A stretch of DNA of 64,000 nt from Deinandra increscens subsp. villosa (GCA_039602395.1 JBCNJP010000025.1:44535980-44599979); one strand, 5' to 3'. Positions 45,668 to 58,284 are shown, numbered from the stretch's first letter. The notes: a model not told the origin generated them from the letters alone. Program-made: numbers and translations.

Positions 45668-46290
45668 TTTATTTTATTTCTGGTGGATCTGACATATGTG
45701 GTACTTCTTATTCTGCAGCTAAAAGGCATGCAAGGGAGACCAAATCAGATATACCCAGGAAATCTATCAAGGCCTCAATACAAGCTGACATGAAGGATGT
45801 GACCTTCGGTGAAGATGATAGGTGCAATGTCATGGACCCTCACCATGATGGGTTCGTGATTACGCTCGACATAGCCAACCATTTCTTAAAGAGAATCCTC
45901 ATTTATGCGGGGCAGTTCTGTCAACATTATTCAACTTGAAACACTGACAAAGATGGGGATACCCAGGATGAAGTCATCGCCAAATCCACGGTCCTGGTAG
46001 GGTTCAGTGGAGAAACAAAGAATACCCTCGGTGAGGTGAAGCTTCCAGTTTATGTTAAGGGGGTGAACTCGATGCAACACTTTTGTGTCATGGATGCTCC
46101 GTCCGGATACAACATTATCCTGGGCAGACCCTGGATTCACGACATAAAAGCTGTCCCCTCTACATACCATCAGTGCGTTAAACTGCCCACACCCTGGGGA
46201 GTGGTCACCATCCATAGTGACCAACAGGAAGCGAAATACTGCTACACTTCGGCTATGAAGATTTCAGCCAAAGCCCGTCAAGGATAGCAA
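45668..46290 (+). pseudogene. Protease region of element I
   Basis: ISGGSDICGTSYSAAKRHA and VTFGEDDRCNVMDPHHDG match the full-length copy. At the active site, where the full copy has LIDGGSSVNII, this copy reads LIYAGQF after a change of Asp to Tyr and a frameshift near 45905. A second shift restores SGETKNTLGEVKLPVYVKG. The catalytic Asp is lost. Confidence 0.8.
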
Positions 46291-46359
46291 TTAAAGAAAA
46301 AGGCCAGGGAGATCCTAGAATCAAGGGAGTAGGATGTAAAGCAAGTAATCCTAGACCCC

Positions 46360-47931
46360 TTGCATCCTGGGAAGAAGGTGTCAATTGGCACTAACATGCC
46401 TGGGCCTATTGAAGAAGAGCTGGTTGAATTCCTCAGATCCAGAATGTCAACATTTGCATGGAATACTGAAGACATGACACGTATTTTCAAAAATGTTACA
46501 ACACATAAACTTGGTATTGATCCTTCTTACAGGCCCATGCATAAAAAAATGATAAAGCATGCTCCTGAGAAGCATGTGATAATTCAAGAGGAGGTAGACC
46601 GTCTGTTGAAGCACAAGATGATCAGGGAAGTCAAGTTCCCAAGATGGTTAGCCATTGTGGTGGTGGTAGAGAAGAAAAATGGCATATGGAGGGTCTGTGT
46701 AGAATACACAGACCTAAAACGTGCATGCCCTAAAGACCCTTTTCCATTACCACACATTGACTCCATTGTAGATGCAACGGCAGGTCACAAAATGCTAACA
46801 TTCATGGACGCTATCTCAGGATTCCGACAAATCCAAATGGAGCCAAGTGATCAGGAGGACACAACATTCATCACACCTACAGGTATTTATTGTTATGTTG
46901 TTATGCCCTTTGGATTGAAAAATGCAGGGGCAACCTATCAAAGACTGATGAATATGATGTTCAAAGGAAAACTAGGAGAAACTATGGAGGTGTATATAGA
47001 CGATATGGTGGTAAAGTCCCTGAATTCCAGCACCCATGTCCAGGATGTAAAAGAATCTTTTGACATCTTGGACAAGTATAATATGAAGCTGAATCCAGAG
47101 AAGTGCCATTTTGGAGTAGGTGCTGGCAAATTCCTAGGTTACATGGTGACTAAAAGAGGAATTAAAGCTAGTCCAGAACAAATTCGTGCCATTATGAACC
47201 TAAAGTCACCTCAGTCGACCAAGGATGTACAAAGGTTGACAGGTCGGGTAGCAGCCCTGAATAGGTTTATCTCCAAATCCTTAGGAAGATGCCGAGATTT
47301 CTATGACATCCTGAGGAAAAACATGAAATTCGAATGGACGTCCCAGTATGAACAAGCCTTCCAGGATCTGAAAGCGTACCTATCTTCGGCACCACTCTTG
47401 ATGAAGCCGAATCCAGGGGAGCCATTGTCATTATACCTTGTAGTTTCAAGGAATACGGTAAGTGCAGTCCTAACCAAGGATGCAGAAGGTCAACAACACC
47501 CAGTGTATTATGTAAGTAAGAGCCTTCTTGACACTGAATCCAGTTATTCACATTTGGAAAAACTTATACTAGCCCTAAGTATGGCTTCTACTAAACTTAG
47601 ACATTATTTTGAGACTCATACTATACATGTGAAAACTAATTACCCTATAAAGTCTGTCTTGAGAAAACCTGAGATGTCAGGTAGGATGGCGAAATGGTCC
47701 CTGAAGCTAAGTGCTTACAAGGTCTATGAAGCAAGAACAACCATAATATCACTAGCTCTAGTAGACTTTGTGGCTGATTTCAGTAGTGACATCCAGAATG
47801 AAGCAGATAAAGAGTTCCAGACTTTGCAGGAAGAAGAGTTCTCAGGATGTTGGACCCTATTTACGGATGGGGCGTCCAATTTCAAGGGGACATGCCTTGG
47901 AATCATACTGAAATCGCCACAGGGGACATGA
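46360..47931 (+). CDS. Tat RT and RNase H, element I
   Basis: Open for 523 codons. The RT has VEKKNGIWRVCVEYTDLKRA, TFMDAISGFRQIQM (motif A), YVVMPFGLKNAGATYQRL (motif B) and VYIDDMVVKS (YIDD box). The first RNase H has LYLVVSRNTVSAVLTKD and VYYVSKSLLDTESSYSHLEK. The second RNase H begins at WTLFTDGASNFKG, then is cut by the copia LTR. The reading frame is intact but incomplete; part of a dead element. Confidence 0.9.
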   Translation: MHPGKKVSIGTNMPGPIEEELVEFLRSRMSTFAWNTEDMTRIFKNVTTHKLGIDPSYRPMHKKMIKHAPEKHVIIQEEVDRLLKHKMIREVKFPRWLAIVVVVEKKNGIWRVCVEYTDLKRACPKDPFPLPHIDSIVDATAGHKMLTFMDAISGFRQIQMEPSDQEDTTFITPTGIYCYVVMPFGLKNAGATYQRLMNMMFKGKLGETMEVYIDDMVVKSLNSSTHVQDVKESFDILDKYNMKLNPEKCHFGVGAGKFLGYMVTKRGIKASPEQIRAIMNLKSPQSTKDVQRLTGRVAALNRFISKSLGRCRDFYDILRKNMKFEWTSQYEQAFQDLKAYLSSAPLLMKPNPGEPLSLYLVVSRNTVSAVLTKDAEGQQHPVYYVSKSLLDTESSYSHLEKLILALSMASTKLRHYFETHTIHVKTNYPIKSVLRKPEMSGRMAKWSLKLSAYKVYEARTTIISLALVDFVADFSSDIQNEADKEFQTLQEEEFSGCWTLFTDGASNFKGTCLGIILKSPQGT

Positions 47932-48679
47932 TACCCCAGTTGGATTAAGTGTCTAAGTCCATAACTATAATTGATAGCAGCATAGTCCTTTTGGGTTGCC
48001 CTCAAGACTCGATAAAAGTAGAATTAATAAATATGGGAAAAGAGGAAAAATAGTTTATTAATTATTATGGTTAATAATTATTTGAAACTATTTAGGAGGC
48101 TAGTTAACAGTTTGGTTAATAGAAGGATTGAATAACATTTAATCAATAGTTGATTATTTGGGAAAAATTCTATCCCACATTGGAAATTTCGAAATCCTCC
48201 TTTTTGCCAAGGGAATTTTGAAATTCTCTATCCCACATTGGTGGGATAACTAAACTAAGGAGAATATCCAAGGCTGTAAATAAGGGCCTTGGTAGTTCAT
48301 TCCAATTCGCTCATTTGGCTTGAGTATTCGCCTCCTTCTTTCTCCCTCCTTGTGGAAGAACTCCTTATAGTTCATCCCACCTTAGTTAAATATTCTTTTT
48401 CGAGTCCTTGGGTATGATCCCATCAGAGGCACGACGTTTGTGGTGCTAGCTTCCTTGAAGTTGAGAAGGATTATTATAGTTTTTTGCTATAACAACTAAG
48501 AGGTATGTAACCCTATCTGTCTTAGTAGTTTATTTATTTTGATTGTTTGCTAGGGTGTATGATATGTTCATAGTTATAGGTTCAATAGTGAAAACATAGA
48601 TCTTGTATTAGGTTGCATGCACCCTTAATTGTTTAAGTTTGCTTGTAGTGCCTGAAACCCATCAGTGGTATCAGAGCAT

Positions 48680-49586
48680 AAAGTTTGTTTTCAATTGAAT
48701 TAGCAATAATTGTTGAACTGTTAGGAGGCTCACATTCGATTTTAGGTATTAGGATTTTTGAAACCCTAATCTTGCCCCCTAAGTACCGAATGCCTTTAGG
48801 ATAAGGATTAATTTAATTGTTTGAATTTATTATCCCATTATTATTATTATTATTGATATATAATATTGGAATTTTTAAAAGTTTTAAAGATACACCTTAT
48901 ACTATATGTATGATTAAAAGCTTAATTGTTATTATATGTATAAGAACAAAAGTCAGTCAAATCAATAGTAGGCCTCATACACGAAGCTAACTTATAAGGG
49001 GGTATAAGGAAACTGCCTATAAAATGGTAGTTGAATGGGTGTCCATTCTCACCCACCGCTTCCTTGATTAGTGGAGGGTCGTTAGCCGAACGGGTTTGAT
49101 AGGACTAAATTTAATTCCCATTAAAAGTATAATGACATTAAAAGTAACTAAACCTTTTATTATAAATTCCTAATTAAATTAGGAAAAATGTGAATTTGTA
49201 TGCTAACCCATGAAATTGCACATTACACTTAATAAGTCATTAGTGGGGCGTGTGTGGTTAACCGGCACACTAATATGGACTAATAAAGAGTTGTAATGGG
49301 TATCTCAAATATTATATGTTGATGGAGCGTGTGTGGTTAACCAGCACATCAATTGAGATGATAAATGACATCGAGGTTACCAAGCACATTTGCATGGTTA
49401 TTCACTTCTTGTTTGTGATATCCGAGATTTAACATGCCATTGAATAGTTTCAATGAATCTCAATAGGAAACCTACCTTTATGAAATTTGCAATTAGATTA
49501 CGGCATCCCTCTTCTAAGTTGTAAATTTTATAGTTGGATCAAACTCGGTTTCTTATCTAACTTTAACTATTTCTTTTAAAGAGAAA
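48680..49586 (+). other. Copia leader
   Basis: No ORF. Two copies of gtgtgtggttaacc...cagcaca/ggcaca lie near 49247 and 49327. The rest is AT-rich. Confidence 0.6.
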
Positions 49587-50502
49587 ATGTCTGCTCTTAC
49601 CGATGCTTCTGGTTCCTCCTCCTCTTTCCTCCTCCTCCTCTACCCACAACAACTTCTCCCTATTGGGCATCTGCTCAAAGGTGATATTGGACGGCTCCAA
49701 CTACAATGACTGGATGCGTAACATCAAAATGGCCATTCGTTATGAAGACAAGGAGTATGTCCTTGAAAAGGAGCTGGTTGAAATTGACCAAGAGTTTAAG
49801 CAAGAAGTTGAGAATCAATTAGGCAGGAAGATAAAGATGCTCCGTTCAGATAGAGGCGGAGAGTATCTTAGTATCGAATTCCACGACTATCTCAAGGAAT
49901 GTGGAATAGTTTCACAATTGACACCTCCTAGGACACCACAACTTAATGGTGTGGCTGAGAGACGCAATCGAACCTTGTTGGACATGGTTTGTTCCATGAT
50001 GAGTCGAGCTTCACTTCCAATCTCATTTTGGGGGTATGCCTTAGAGACTGTCGCCCACATTCTTAATCTTGTCCTAACAAAGAAGGTTGCCAAAATACCT
50101 CATGAAATGTGGACAGGAAGAGTTCCCTCGTTAGCACATATTAAGGTTTGGGGTTGTGAAGATTTCGTTAGACGAGAAACTCACGATAAGCTTGAACCTT
50201 GTAGTGAGCGATGTAATTTCATCGGCTATCCATAGAAGTCCTTTGGATATTTGTTCTACAGACCAAGTGAAAATGTGGTTTTTGTAGCATGAAGAGGAGT
50301 CTTTAGAGAGAGAGAGCTCATATGCAAAGAGGACAGTGGGAGCACCATTGACCTTGAAGAGATTCAAGAGTCAGCCGATGAAGGAACCTCTAAAACCACT
50401 AGGGTTCAACCAGAGGAAGAGATTTCAGTTGAACCGGTTGACACTTCATTACCTCTTAGGCGTTCTGGTAGAGTTAGCATGCGACCTGAGTTCTATGGTT
50501 TC
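49587..50502 (+). pseudogene. Copia gag start fused to integrase core
   Basis: The start codon is at 49587, but the frame soon shifts in the Ser-coding TCC run; from 49603 it is open to 50235. It reads gag N-terminus (VILDGSNYNDWMRNIKMA, RYEDKEYVLEKELVEID) straight into the integrase core (KIKMLRSDRGGEYLSIEF, PQLNGVAERRNRTLLDMV, FWGYALETVAHILN). The rest of gag, protease and the integrase N-terminus are deleted in frame. A TAG at 50233 and others follow. Confidence 0.85.
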
Positions 50503-51414
50503 TATTATACCCTGAATTTTTGGCTGATAATCCAGGGTACAGGTATAGACTTAGGGCAGGATTGACCCAGGAATCGTATGACCCAGAATTTAACAGGTAA
50601 CGCTGAATAACCTTGAATGTATCAGGAGTAAGGTAATGTCCCAAGATGTCAACATAATCCAGGGAAGTTCGTATTTATTTTATTTCTATTATACGTTATT
50701 ATGACCCATGATGAGCATAATCCGGGGTTACCCTTATTGCACGAATGACCTAGCATGTGGAAATGACCCTGAATGCTAGGACATTGTTACTAATTCATTT
50801 TGTGTCTATATCTGATCAAGGACATGTTGACAAAGTCTACCAACGGTCGAATATGATGAGCGTGAGACTTATTTCGCACGTGGTCAAAGGGTGTTAGCTG
50901 AAAACTCGGTCAACCATCTGAAAAAGACGTTGAAGAGAAGATCCCTGGAATATCGGACAAGTTGTTAAAGAGTCAGGAGTATAAATAGGACACTTCGTCA
51001 TTTTATTTAGCTTAATCGAGCTTTACACATTGTATTCTCATATTCAATTTTCTGTTTACTCACTGTACTCAAACGATTTCGTGATCAATAAATTGGTAGC
51101 GTGTGTTATCGCTACCTGGGGTTTTTATGCCGGCGGCCCCTTGAAGACATCTAAGGGCTAATGGCTTTTCCCTAGTAAAATTCTCGGTGTTCTTGTCTGC
51201 ATTCAAGGTTTCATTTGTGTTATCAACTTTCTTAATCAATTTCATAATTAAACTTACGTTTTTACCCAGGATTCTGACTTTTATCCCTGGAATTCTACTA
51301 TCGTCCCAGGATTTTTGCAAACAGTTTTTGTATCTTGATCCTAGGCACCAAACCTCACAATCTTATTTGGTTCAAATCTTACTAATTTTGCTTAAGTAAT
51401 TTTTAGCCAAAACA
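50503..51414 (+). repeat. 5' LTR of Tat element J
   Basis: 912 bp; the first base pair context is TATTATACCC instead of TGTTATACCC. TATA motif TATAAATAG at about 50980; AATAAA and hairpin GGTAGCG/CGCTACC at 51095-51116. Confidence 0.95.
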
Positions 51415-51509
51415 ATTTGCCGCCATCCGTGGGACAATTGGTGTCAATCTTTTGTCAAACTCTTTTCAGGTTCGTCCTAAACTTAATTTTTACCAAAATC
51501 TATCGAAAA

Positions 51510-53146
51510 ATGTTGACACAAATGAACACCTCAAATGTTTCGGTTTTTTGCTGTGACTACGTTAACAACTGGAGTCACCCCACCGACTCCAAGGTTTAGG
51601 ACTTCAACTTCAGCTACACACAGCGACAGACCGATAGTCAACCATGAAGTGATCGAGACTGAAAACATCCCAAATGACCCTGTCATGATATCTAATACTG
51701 ATATCCTAGCCACATTCGGCAAGATGGAGCGCCACATGGAACTCCAACAAAAGGTGAACCAGGAATTCATGGCCCAATTGACGAGCATAAGATCAGAGTT
51801 ACCCAGGGGTACATCGGTTCAGCCTTCTCCACTCGATCCCATAATTCTGAATTTCAGCACCCCTGGAAGCAATTCCAGGGTACATGAAGGTCACCCCGTT
51901 GGACAGGAGATCAACATCCTTTGCTGCTCAGATGACCCTGGCTGATTTACCCAGGATGTCCACCATCAGGGAACCATTCGTTAATCCTGGGACAAATATG
52001 ACTCGGGATGTCGGTAACACTCCTCAAACTTTCGTCCATTATGCTAATACTAACAATTCAGTGCAGGATCCAGGGATCAGCCCATCAATGGAACGAGAGA
52101 TCCAAAAACTCAAGCAGATGATCTCAAGTGTCCCAGGAGTTGTGCAACCTATCCCTGAAGTTGGACCAGCGAGTCATAGATTGTACAGGTTTGCTCCACC
52201 AATCTGTGACGTGGAGATACCCAAAAGGTTTCAAACACAAAGCATGAAACCTTATGATGGCATGACGGACCCTGAAGAACATGTGGCGCAGTACCGTGAA
52301 AGAATGGAGGTTATCTACATGCCCCCTGAAATTAAGGAGGCATGCTTATGTAAAGGATTCGGGTCCACCCTAACAGGGGCAGCCTTGAAATGGCTCCTGA
52401 ATGTTCCTCCTTACTCTATTACTTCATTTTCCACTTAATTAATTTATTTAACAACCAGTTCTCTTGTAGCCGTAGCTTTAAAAAACTAACAAGTGATTTG
52501 TATAGGGTAACCCAGAATGCAGGTGAAACCCTAAGGAATTACGTCAGCAGGTTTAGCAGAGAAGCCTTAGAAATCCCAAACATGGACATGGCGACTGCAG
52601 TCCAGGCTTTCAAGATGGGACTTAGCAAAGACTCACCATTCTATGAAGACCTAGTCATGAACCCGTGCCACAAGATGGACGAAGTTCGTTATAGGGCTCT
52701 ACGCTTCATCAGACTAGAGGAGGACAGGCAAATCCTAGGGAAGGGTGAATCCTCCCCGGGGTTTAACAGCTCCAACATAAAATCAGAGTCCTCACATCCT
52801 AGGTCACAACGATCTAAGACATACTCAAGGCCGGATGAACGTCGAGTGAACAGTGTGGACCAGGATGAAGAGGAAGAAGAATATCCTTCCCTTAACGATT
52901 ATTGCTTTACTACTGATATTTCTGGTGTTGTGTTTGCTATGCAGGATCTTGGAGACAAAGCAAGGTGGCCTAAGAAGAATGATAGACCTTCTACTTGGAA
53001 GGACAAGTCCAAATGGTGTGCCTACCATGAAGACTTTGGTCACCAGACCGAGGATTGCATGGCCCTAAGGAGAGAAATTAGTTATCTACTCAGCAAGCTA
53101 GGGTTACTTGAAAGAACTTCTGGGAAAGAAGAAGGATAAATCCAGG
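51510..53146 (+). pseudogene. gag of Tat element J
   Basis: Start ATG 51510. Frameshifts near 51545 (extra T), 51890 and 52434 split it. The capsid region has MKPYDGMTDPEEHVAQYRER, AALKWLLNVPP, YVSRFSREALEIPNMDM and FKMGLSKDSPFYEDL. The knuckle is CAYHEDFGHQTEDC, with His in place of the second Cys, as is usual for this group by my recollection. The intact relative starts at 63174. Confidence 0.9.
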
Positions 53147-53149
53147 GAG

Positions 53150-53890
53150 CAGAACCTAAAATCCAGGGACAATGGTGCAAGGTCCCAGGATTCTGGACAC
53201 GTCGATGACCATCTTGGGAGAGCGTCCTCACCACCCCCAGATGCAAAAGTAATCCATTTCATCTCTGGTGGTTCTGATATTTGTGGTACCTCCTACTCTG
53301 CAGCTAAAAGACATGCCAAGGAATCCAAGTCTGATAGAGAGGGAAGACCCAGGAAGAGTTTTGTTCAACCTGATGTCAAGGAAATCACATTCGGGGAAGA
53401 CGATAGATGCAATATCATAGACCCTCATCATGATGGGTTGGTGATAACACTTCACATTGCCAACAACATTGTGAAGAGGATCTTGATCGATGGAGGCAGT
53501 TCAGTAAATATAATCCAGTTGGAGGCTTTGCAGATGATGGGGATTCCACATTCGGAGATCATCTCAAAATCCACGGTACTCGTGGGTTTCAGTGGTGAAA
53601 CAAAGAATACCCTAGGTGAAATCAAGCTTCCGGTCTATGTAGAAGGGCTCAACTCAGTTCAACGTTTCTGTGTGATGGACGCACCTTCAGGGTACAATGT
53701 AATCCTGGGTAGACCCTAGATTCATGACAACAGGGCTATACCCTCGACGTACCATTAATGTGTGAAGCTGCCAACACCCAAGGGTGTGATCACAGTCCAC
53801 AGTGACCAGCAAGAGGCCAAGAAATGTTACACTACATCAATGAAAATATCCTCCAAACAAATACAAGGATAGCAATTAAAGAAAAAGGCC
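53150..53890 (+). pseudogene. Protease of Tat element J
   Basis: VIHFISGGSDICGTSYSAA leads to the active site RILIDGGSSVNIIQLEAL, with DGG in place of the common DTG/DSG. A TAG at 53717 ends the frame where a Trp stands in element I. A second stop (TAA) follows near 53756. Confidence 0.85.
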
Positions 53891-53935
53891 CGAGAAGCCC
53901 TGGAAGCAAGGGAGCAAGACGTCAAAGCTGTTGAG

Positions 53936-55384
53936 TTGGATCCCTCAAATCCAGCGAAGAAGGTCTATATTGGAACAAATATTTCAGGGCCAATAGAGGA
54001 ACAACTGGTACACCTACGCAGGACCAGAATGTCAACCTTTGCTTGGTCCCATGATGACATGACAGGTATTTCTAAATCCGTTATTACACATAAACTTGGA
54101 ATTGATAACTCTTTCAGGCCCATATACCAAAAGAGGAGAAAGTTTGCACTAGAAAAGAACGTCATAATCCAGGACGAGGTGGATAGACTATTAAAAGCGA
54201 GGATGATCAGAGAAGTAAAGTTTCCCAGGTGGTTAGCCAACGTGGTGGTAGTAGGAAAGAAAAACGGTAAATGGAGGGTATGCGTGGATTACACGGACCT
54301 GAACCGTGCATGTCCAAAAGATCCATTCCCACTACCACACATAGACTCCATGGTCGACGCAACGGCAGGCCATGAAATGTTGACTTTCATGGATGCCACT
54401 TCAGGATTTCAGCAGATTCTGATGGAACCCCAGGATCAGGAGGATACGGCATTCATAACACCAACAGGTATATATTGCTATATAGTTATGCCCTTTGGAC
54501 TAAAAAATGCAAGGGCAACATATCAGAGATTGTTTAACATGATGTTCAAAGAAAAACTGGGGGACACGATGGAGGTGTATATCGACGACATGGTAGTAAA
54601 ATCCAGGGTCATCAGCAACCATGTCCAGGATGTTAAGGATTCCTTTGACATCCTGGATAAATACAACATGAAGCTAAACCCAGAGAAGTGTCATTTTGGA
54701 GTCGGAGCATGCAAATTCCTGGGATACATGGTAACCAGGAGAGGTATAGAGGCAAGTCCAGAGCAGATTAGGGCAATTGCCAACCCACAATCACCATCCA
54801 GCACCAAGGATGTTCAAAGGCTTACAGGCAGAATTGCTGCCCTGAATAGATTTATATCAAAATCCTCGGAAAGATGCAGGGAATTCTATGACATCCTGAA
54901 GAAGAACAAGAAGTTCGAGTGGAAAGAAGAGCACGAGAAGGCGTTCCAGGATTTGAAGGCGTATTTGTCCACGGCACCCTTGTTGATTAAGCCTAATCCA
55001 GGGGAGCCCTTGTACCTATACTTAGCAGTTTCCAGAAATACGGTAAGTGCAGTCCTGACCAAGGATGCAGAAGGTCAGAAACACCCTGTTTATTACGTAA
55101 GTAAAAGTTTACTCGATGCTGAATCCTGGTACTCACACCTTGAAAAACTAATATTAGCCCTAAGTATGGCATCTACTAAACTTAGACACTACTTTGAAAC
55201 TCATACAATTCATGTTAGAACTAAATACCCTATAAAGTCTGTTTTGAGAAAACCAGAAATGTCAGGTCGAATGGCTAAGTGGTCGGTGAAGCTAAGTGCA
55301 TATGATCTGATCTACGAAGCCAGAACAGCTATAAAATCCCAGGCACTAGCTGATTTTGTGGCTGATTTCAGTACTGACATATAA
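53936..55384 (+). CDS. Tat RT and first RNase H, element J
   Basis: Open for 482 codons. RT motifs: KNGKWRVCVDYTDLNRACPK, LTFMDATSGFQQILM (motif A), YIVMPFGLKNARATYQRL (motif B) and VYIDDMVVKS (catalytic box). RNase H: LYLAVSRNTVSAVLTKDA, VYYVSKSLLDAE and LRHYFETHTI. A TAA at 55382 separates it from the second RNase H. In the living element this is part of one polyprotein. Confidence 0.92.
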   Translation: MDPSNPAKKVYIGTNISGPIEEQLVHLRRTRMSTFAWSHDDMTGISKSVITHKLGIDNSFRPIYQKRRKFALEKNVIIQDEVDRLLKARMIREVKFPRWLANVVVVGKKNGKWRVCVDYTDLNRACPKDPFPLPHIDSMVDATAGHEMLTFMDATSGFQQILMEPQDQEDTAFITPTGIYCYIVMPFGLKNARATYQRLFNMMFKEKLGDTMEVYIDDMVVKSRVISNHVQDVKDSFDILDKYNMKLNPEKCHFGVGACKFLGYMVTRRGIEASPEQIRAIANPQSPSSTKDVQRLTGRIAALNRFISKSSERCREFYDILKKNKKFEWKEEHEKAFQDLKAYLSTAPLLIKPNPGEPLYLYLAVSRNTVSAVLTKDAEGQKHPVYYVSKSLLDAESWYSHLEKLILALSMASTKLRHYFETHTIHVRTKYPIKSVLRKPEMSGRMAKWSVKLSAYDLIYEARTAIKSQALADFVADFSTDI

Positions 55385-55918
55385 CAAGAGGCAGACCATG
55401 AATTCCGCAGCTTCAACAAGAAGAAATTTCAGGGTGCTGGACCTTGTTCACTGATGGAGCATCAAATGTCAGGGGGACAGGCTTAGGAATCATACTGAAA
55501 TCGCCACAGGGGGACATGATACCCCAGGCTGTTAGATATGGATTCCAGGCAACTAACAATGAAGCAGAATATGAGGCTCTGATTGCTGGGTTACATTTAG
55601 CACTACCCTTGGGAATTTAGCACATCTAGGTATATGTTGACTTTCTTCTTTTCGCTAACCATTTTAATGGGTCTTACGCAGCTAAAGGAGAGAAATTAAT
55701 CAAATACTTGGAAGTGGTAAAAAGAATGTCCCCGAATTTTCAAAATTTTAATATTCAACAAGTGCAAAGGGAAGAAAATGCTGAAGCAGATGCATTGGCA
55801 AACCTAGGCTCAGCATTCAAGGCACTTGAAGACACTCGTATTCCTATAATTCATATACTAACACCAGCTATAGACCAAGGTACATATACCCAGGATTCTG
55901 ATACAGCAGGTAAATCCT
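55385..55918 (+). pseudogene. Second (archaeal-type) RNase H of element J
   Basis: After a frameshift near 55410-55440 the sequence reads a TDGASN motif, then GFQATNNEAEYEALIAGLHL, a stop in the ALPLGI region (55617) and the end ENAEADALANLGSAF. Acidic residues of the catalytic set are present. Dual RNase H domains are reported for Tat elements. Confidence 0.8.
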
Positions 55919-55939
55919 AGTATCCAGTACCCAGGATTC

Positions 55940-57085
55940 TTCAACCCAGAAGGAATCCTGGACCAGACCGATTATTCAGTATTTGCAGAATGATACTATC
56001 CCAGGGAACGAGAAGGATGCCCGTGCATTCAGAGTAAGAGTAGCCAGGTACGTGATTATTAAGAACATATTGTATAGAAAATCTTTTGCAGGTACATATT
56101 TGAGGTGCATGGAGAAGGATGAGGCCCAGGAAGTTCTCAAAGATATCCACGAGGGTGACTGTGGAAACCATACAGGGAGCAGATCCTTAATGTCCAAGAT
56201 TCTGAGAACAGGGTATTATTGGCCTACCATGAGGAAGGATTCCCAGGATTTTTTCCAGAAATGTGACGCCTGTCAAAGACACGCCAATGTCCCTCACCAG
56301 CCTGCAGAACCATTGTACCCCATTCCAGCATCCTGGCCCTTCGTGAAGTGGGGGATGGATATTGTCGGGAAACTACCCAAGGCCCCTGGAGGAAAGGTAT
56401 TCATGCTAGCTATGACAGATTATTTCTCAAAATGGATTGAAGCCGATGCATACGTTCAAGTCAAGGAGAAAGAAGTCATATCCTTTATTAAAAAGAACAT
56501 TTTAACGAGATTCGGAGTACCATCCGAAATTATTTGTGATAACGGGTCCTAATTTTTTGGAAGTAGAACCACAGGATTCTGTTAATCCTAGGGATAAAGA
56601 TGATAACATCAACACCAGTGTATCCTCCGGCTAATGGCCAGGCTGAATCAAGCAAAAAGATTTTAATAAACAACTTGAAGAAGAGATTGAAAGAGAAGAA
56701 GGGAAGATGGGCAGAAGAGCTACCCTTGGCATTATGGGCAGATAGGACCCAGGATTCAAATGACCAGTCCCTGGTTGAAGACTTAGATACCCTGGATGAG
56801 CTGAGAGATCAAGCGGCTTGGAGGATGGCAGCATACCAACAAAGAATTTCTAAGACTTACGACAAACATGCGAGGATCAGAAGGTTTAAAGTGGGAGATC
56901 TAGTCCTTAGAAAGGCATTTTCAGAACACAACAAACCCAAGTGATGGAAAGTTGGCTCCTAAATGGGAAGGTCCCTACCTGATTGACTCTGAGGATGGTA
57001 AGGGGGCATATTGGCTAGCTGACATGGAAGGAAACCTATCACCGCGACCTTGGAATGCGATACATTTGAAGGCATATTTCATGTA
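55940..57085 (+). pseudogene. Integrase of Tat element J
   Basis: The H2C2 finger is HEGDCGNHTGSRSL with CDACQRH. The core is WGMDIVGKLP (first Asp), ICDNGS (second Asp, followed by TAA at 56550) and PPANGQAESSKK (Glu). Between LALWADRT and DTLDELRDQ about 40 residues seem to be missing. The C-terminal part RRFKVGDLVLRKAF is followed by one more shift and ends HLKAYFM at 57085. There is no chromodomain. Confidence 0.88.
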
Positions 57086-58284
57086 AGGCTTCCTGTCCCA
57101 GGATTCAGCTGCCCAGGTATGTGTTTGATTGTAAAATTCATGTTGGAAATCCAGGTCAGTTTCTCTCACTCAAATTATTCCTTTTGTTCCCTTATATGTT
57201 TTATCCTCTTTATTTATTAACATTAGTTACACATTACATTTTATGTCAAATTATTATTCGTTATCCTGAATATACTGAGATCTATGTTTCATCTGTTGTG
57301 TCACTCAGAATCCAGGGTATCCCAAGATTCAGGGTGCCCAAGATGCAGGATGGTCAAAAATCCAAGGTACGCGGAACAAAGCGCGCTCATGATACACCAA
57401 GCTAAGGATAATCAGCATGTGTCTCCTAAATTTGAGACTGGCTATCTCACTTCTGTATTGGGTAAGGCCCAAACCCAATCCTAAGGTTTGAGGACTAAGC
57501 TTCCTCCACCTGAATATAGGCTATCACGCCTCGCCTGGGACGCACGTGGCAATTTTTGCCTCGCCCGAAACGCACGTGATCCAAGTATGAAACCCTGGGA
57601 TTGTGGGATCACCCGTGTTGATAGCATTGGTGGCAACCTCCCAATCCAGGGACATATGCGGATCCTTTTAGGTTTAAAACGATTAACGCGTTATCAAGAT
57701 GGATTGGTGCTAACGTACCAACTTAAGCCTCCGAGGATATGCCCTAGTCAGTCAGTACGACTAAGAGGAAATCCCTAGTTCGCTAGTACGGCACCGGGCA
57801 TGACCCCATAAATAACTCAAAGATTACCTAGTGGCCCAGGATTATTGACCTAATTCAGGGTCATAACGGATGAAACCTAAGTAAATTAACTACTTGGCTA
57901 GTTAATTCTAATTGTTATGTTCGTATGACAGGGAACATTCACAAATCTACTGAAGCTACGAGGAGTCCTAAATCCTGGGGGCAACCCGGGAATACTAAGG
58001 TAAACCCTAGAGTGATTCCACCCATTAGCAAATATTTTTCAAATATTTCAAACACAATCATTTAACTAAAAGCAGTTATGTTAAAAGGCCCATCCTGGGT
58101 CCGGAAAAGCTCTGGCCACCCCAGGATGGGGGCATGTCAAAAACCCTGGATTCATAATCCACGGGTGGGGTATATTGTCTTAAACAAAAAACTGGGAAAC
58201 ATCGACCAGCATCACATCACAAACATAAAATTAAAATTGTTTTTAAAACTAGAACCACAAAAAACGAGAAGACGACCCCAACCT
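57086..58284 (+). other. Spacer between integrase and antisense gene, element J
   Basis: Non-coding; transcripts from both sides converge here. Contains the cacgtg-bearing repeat (57525-57580, inverted relative to element G's orientation on the map) and many ccagg/cctgg words. No ORF I can support. Confidence 0.65.

Larger units (their letters stand above)
45348..47939 (+). mobile_element. Truncated Tat gag-pol (element I)
   Basis: Begins inside gag at the stretch matching 52937 of the full-length copy; the primer site and first two thirds of gag are missing. It then holds protease, RT, RNase H and the start of the second RNase H, and is cut at 47939 by a copia LTR. The integrase is absent. 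Confidence 0.85.
47940..50502 (+). mobile_element. Ty1/copia element K, 5' part
   Basis: LTR 47940-48664 (starting TTGGATTAAGTG, two bases short of a usual TG start), Met-tRNA primer site tggtatcagagca at 48666-48678, a long non-coding leader (48680-49586) and a fused gag/integrase ORF. It is cut at 50502 by the full-length Tat element and resumes at 61241. Confidence 0.85.
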
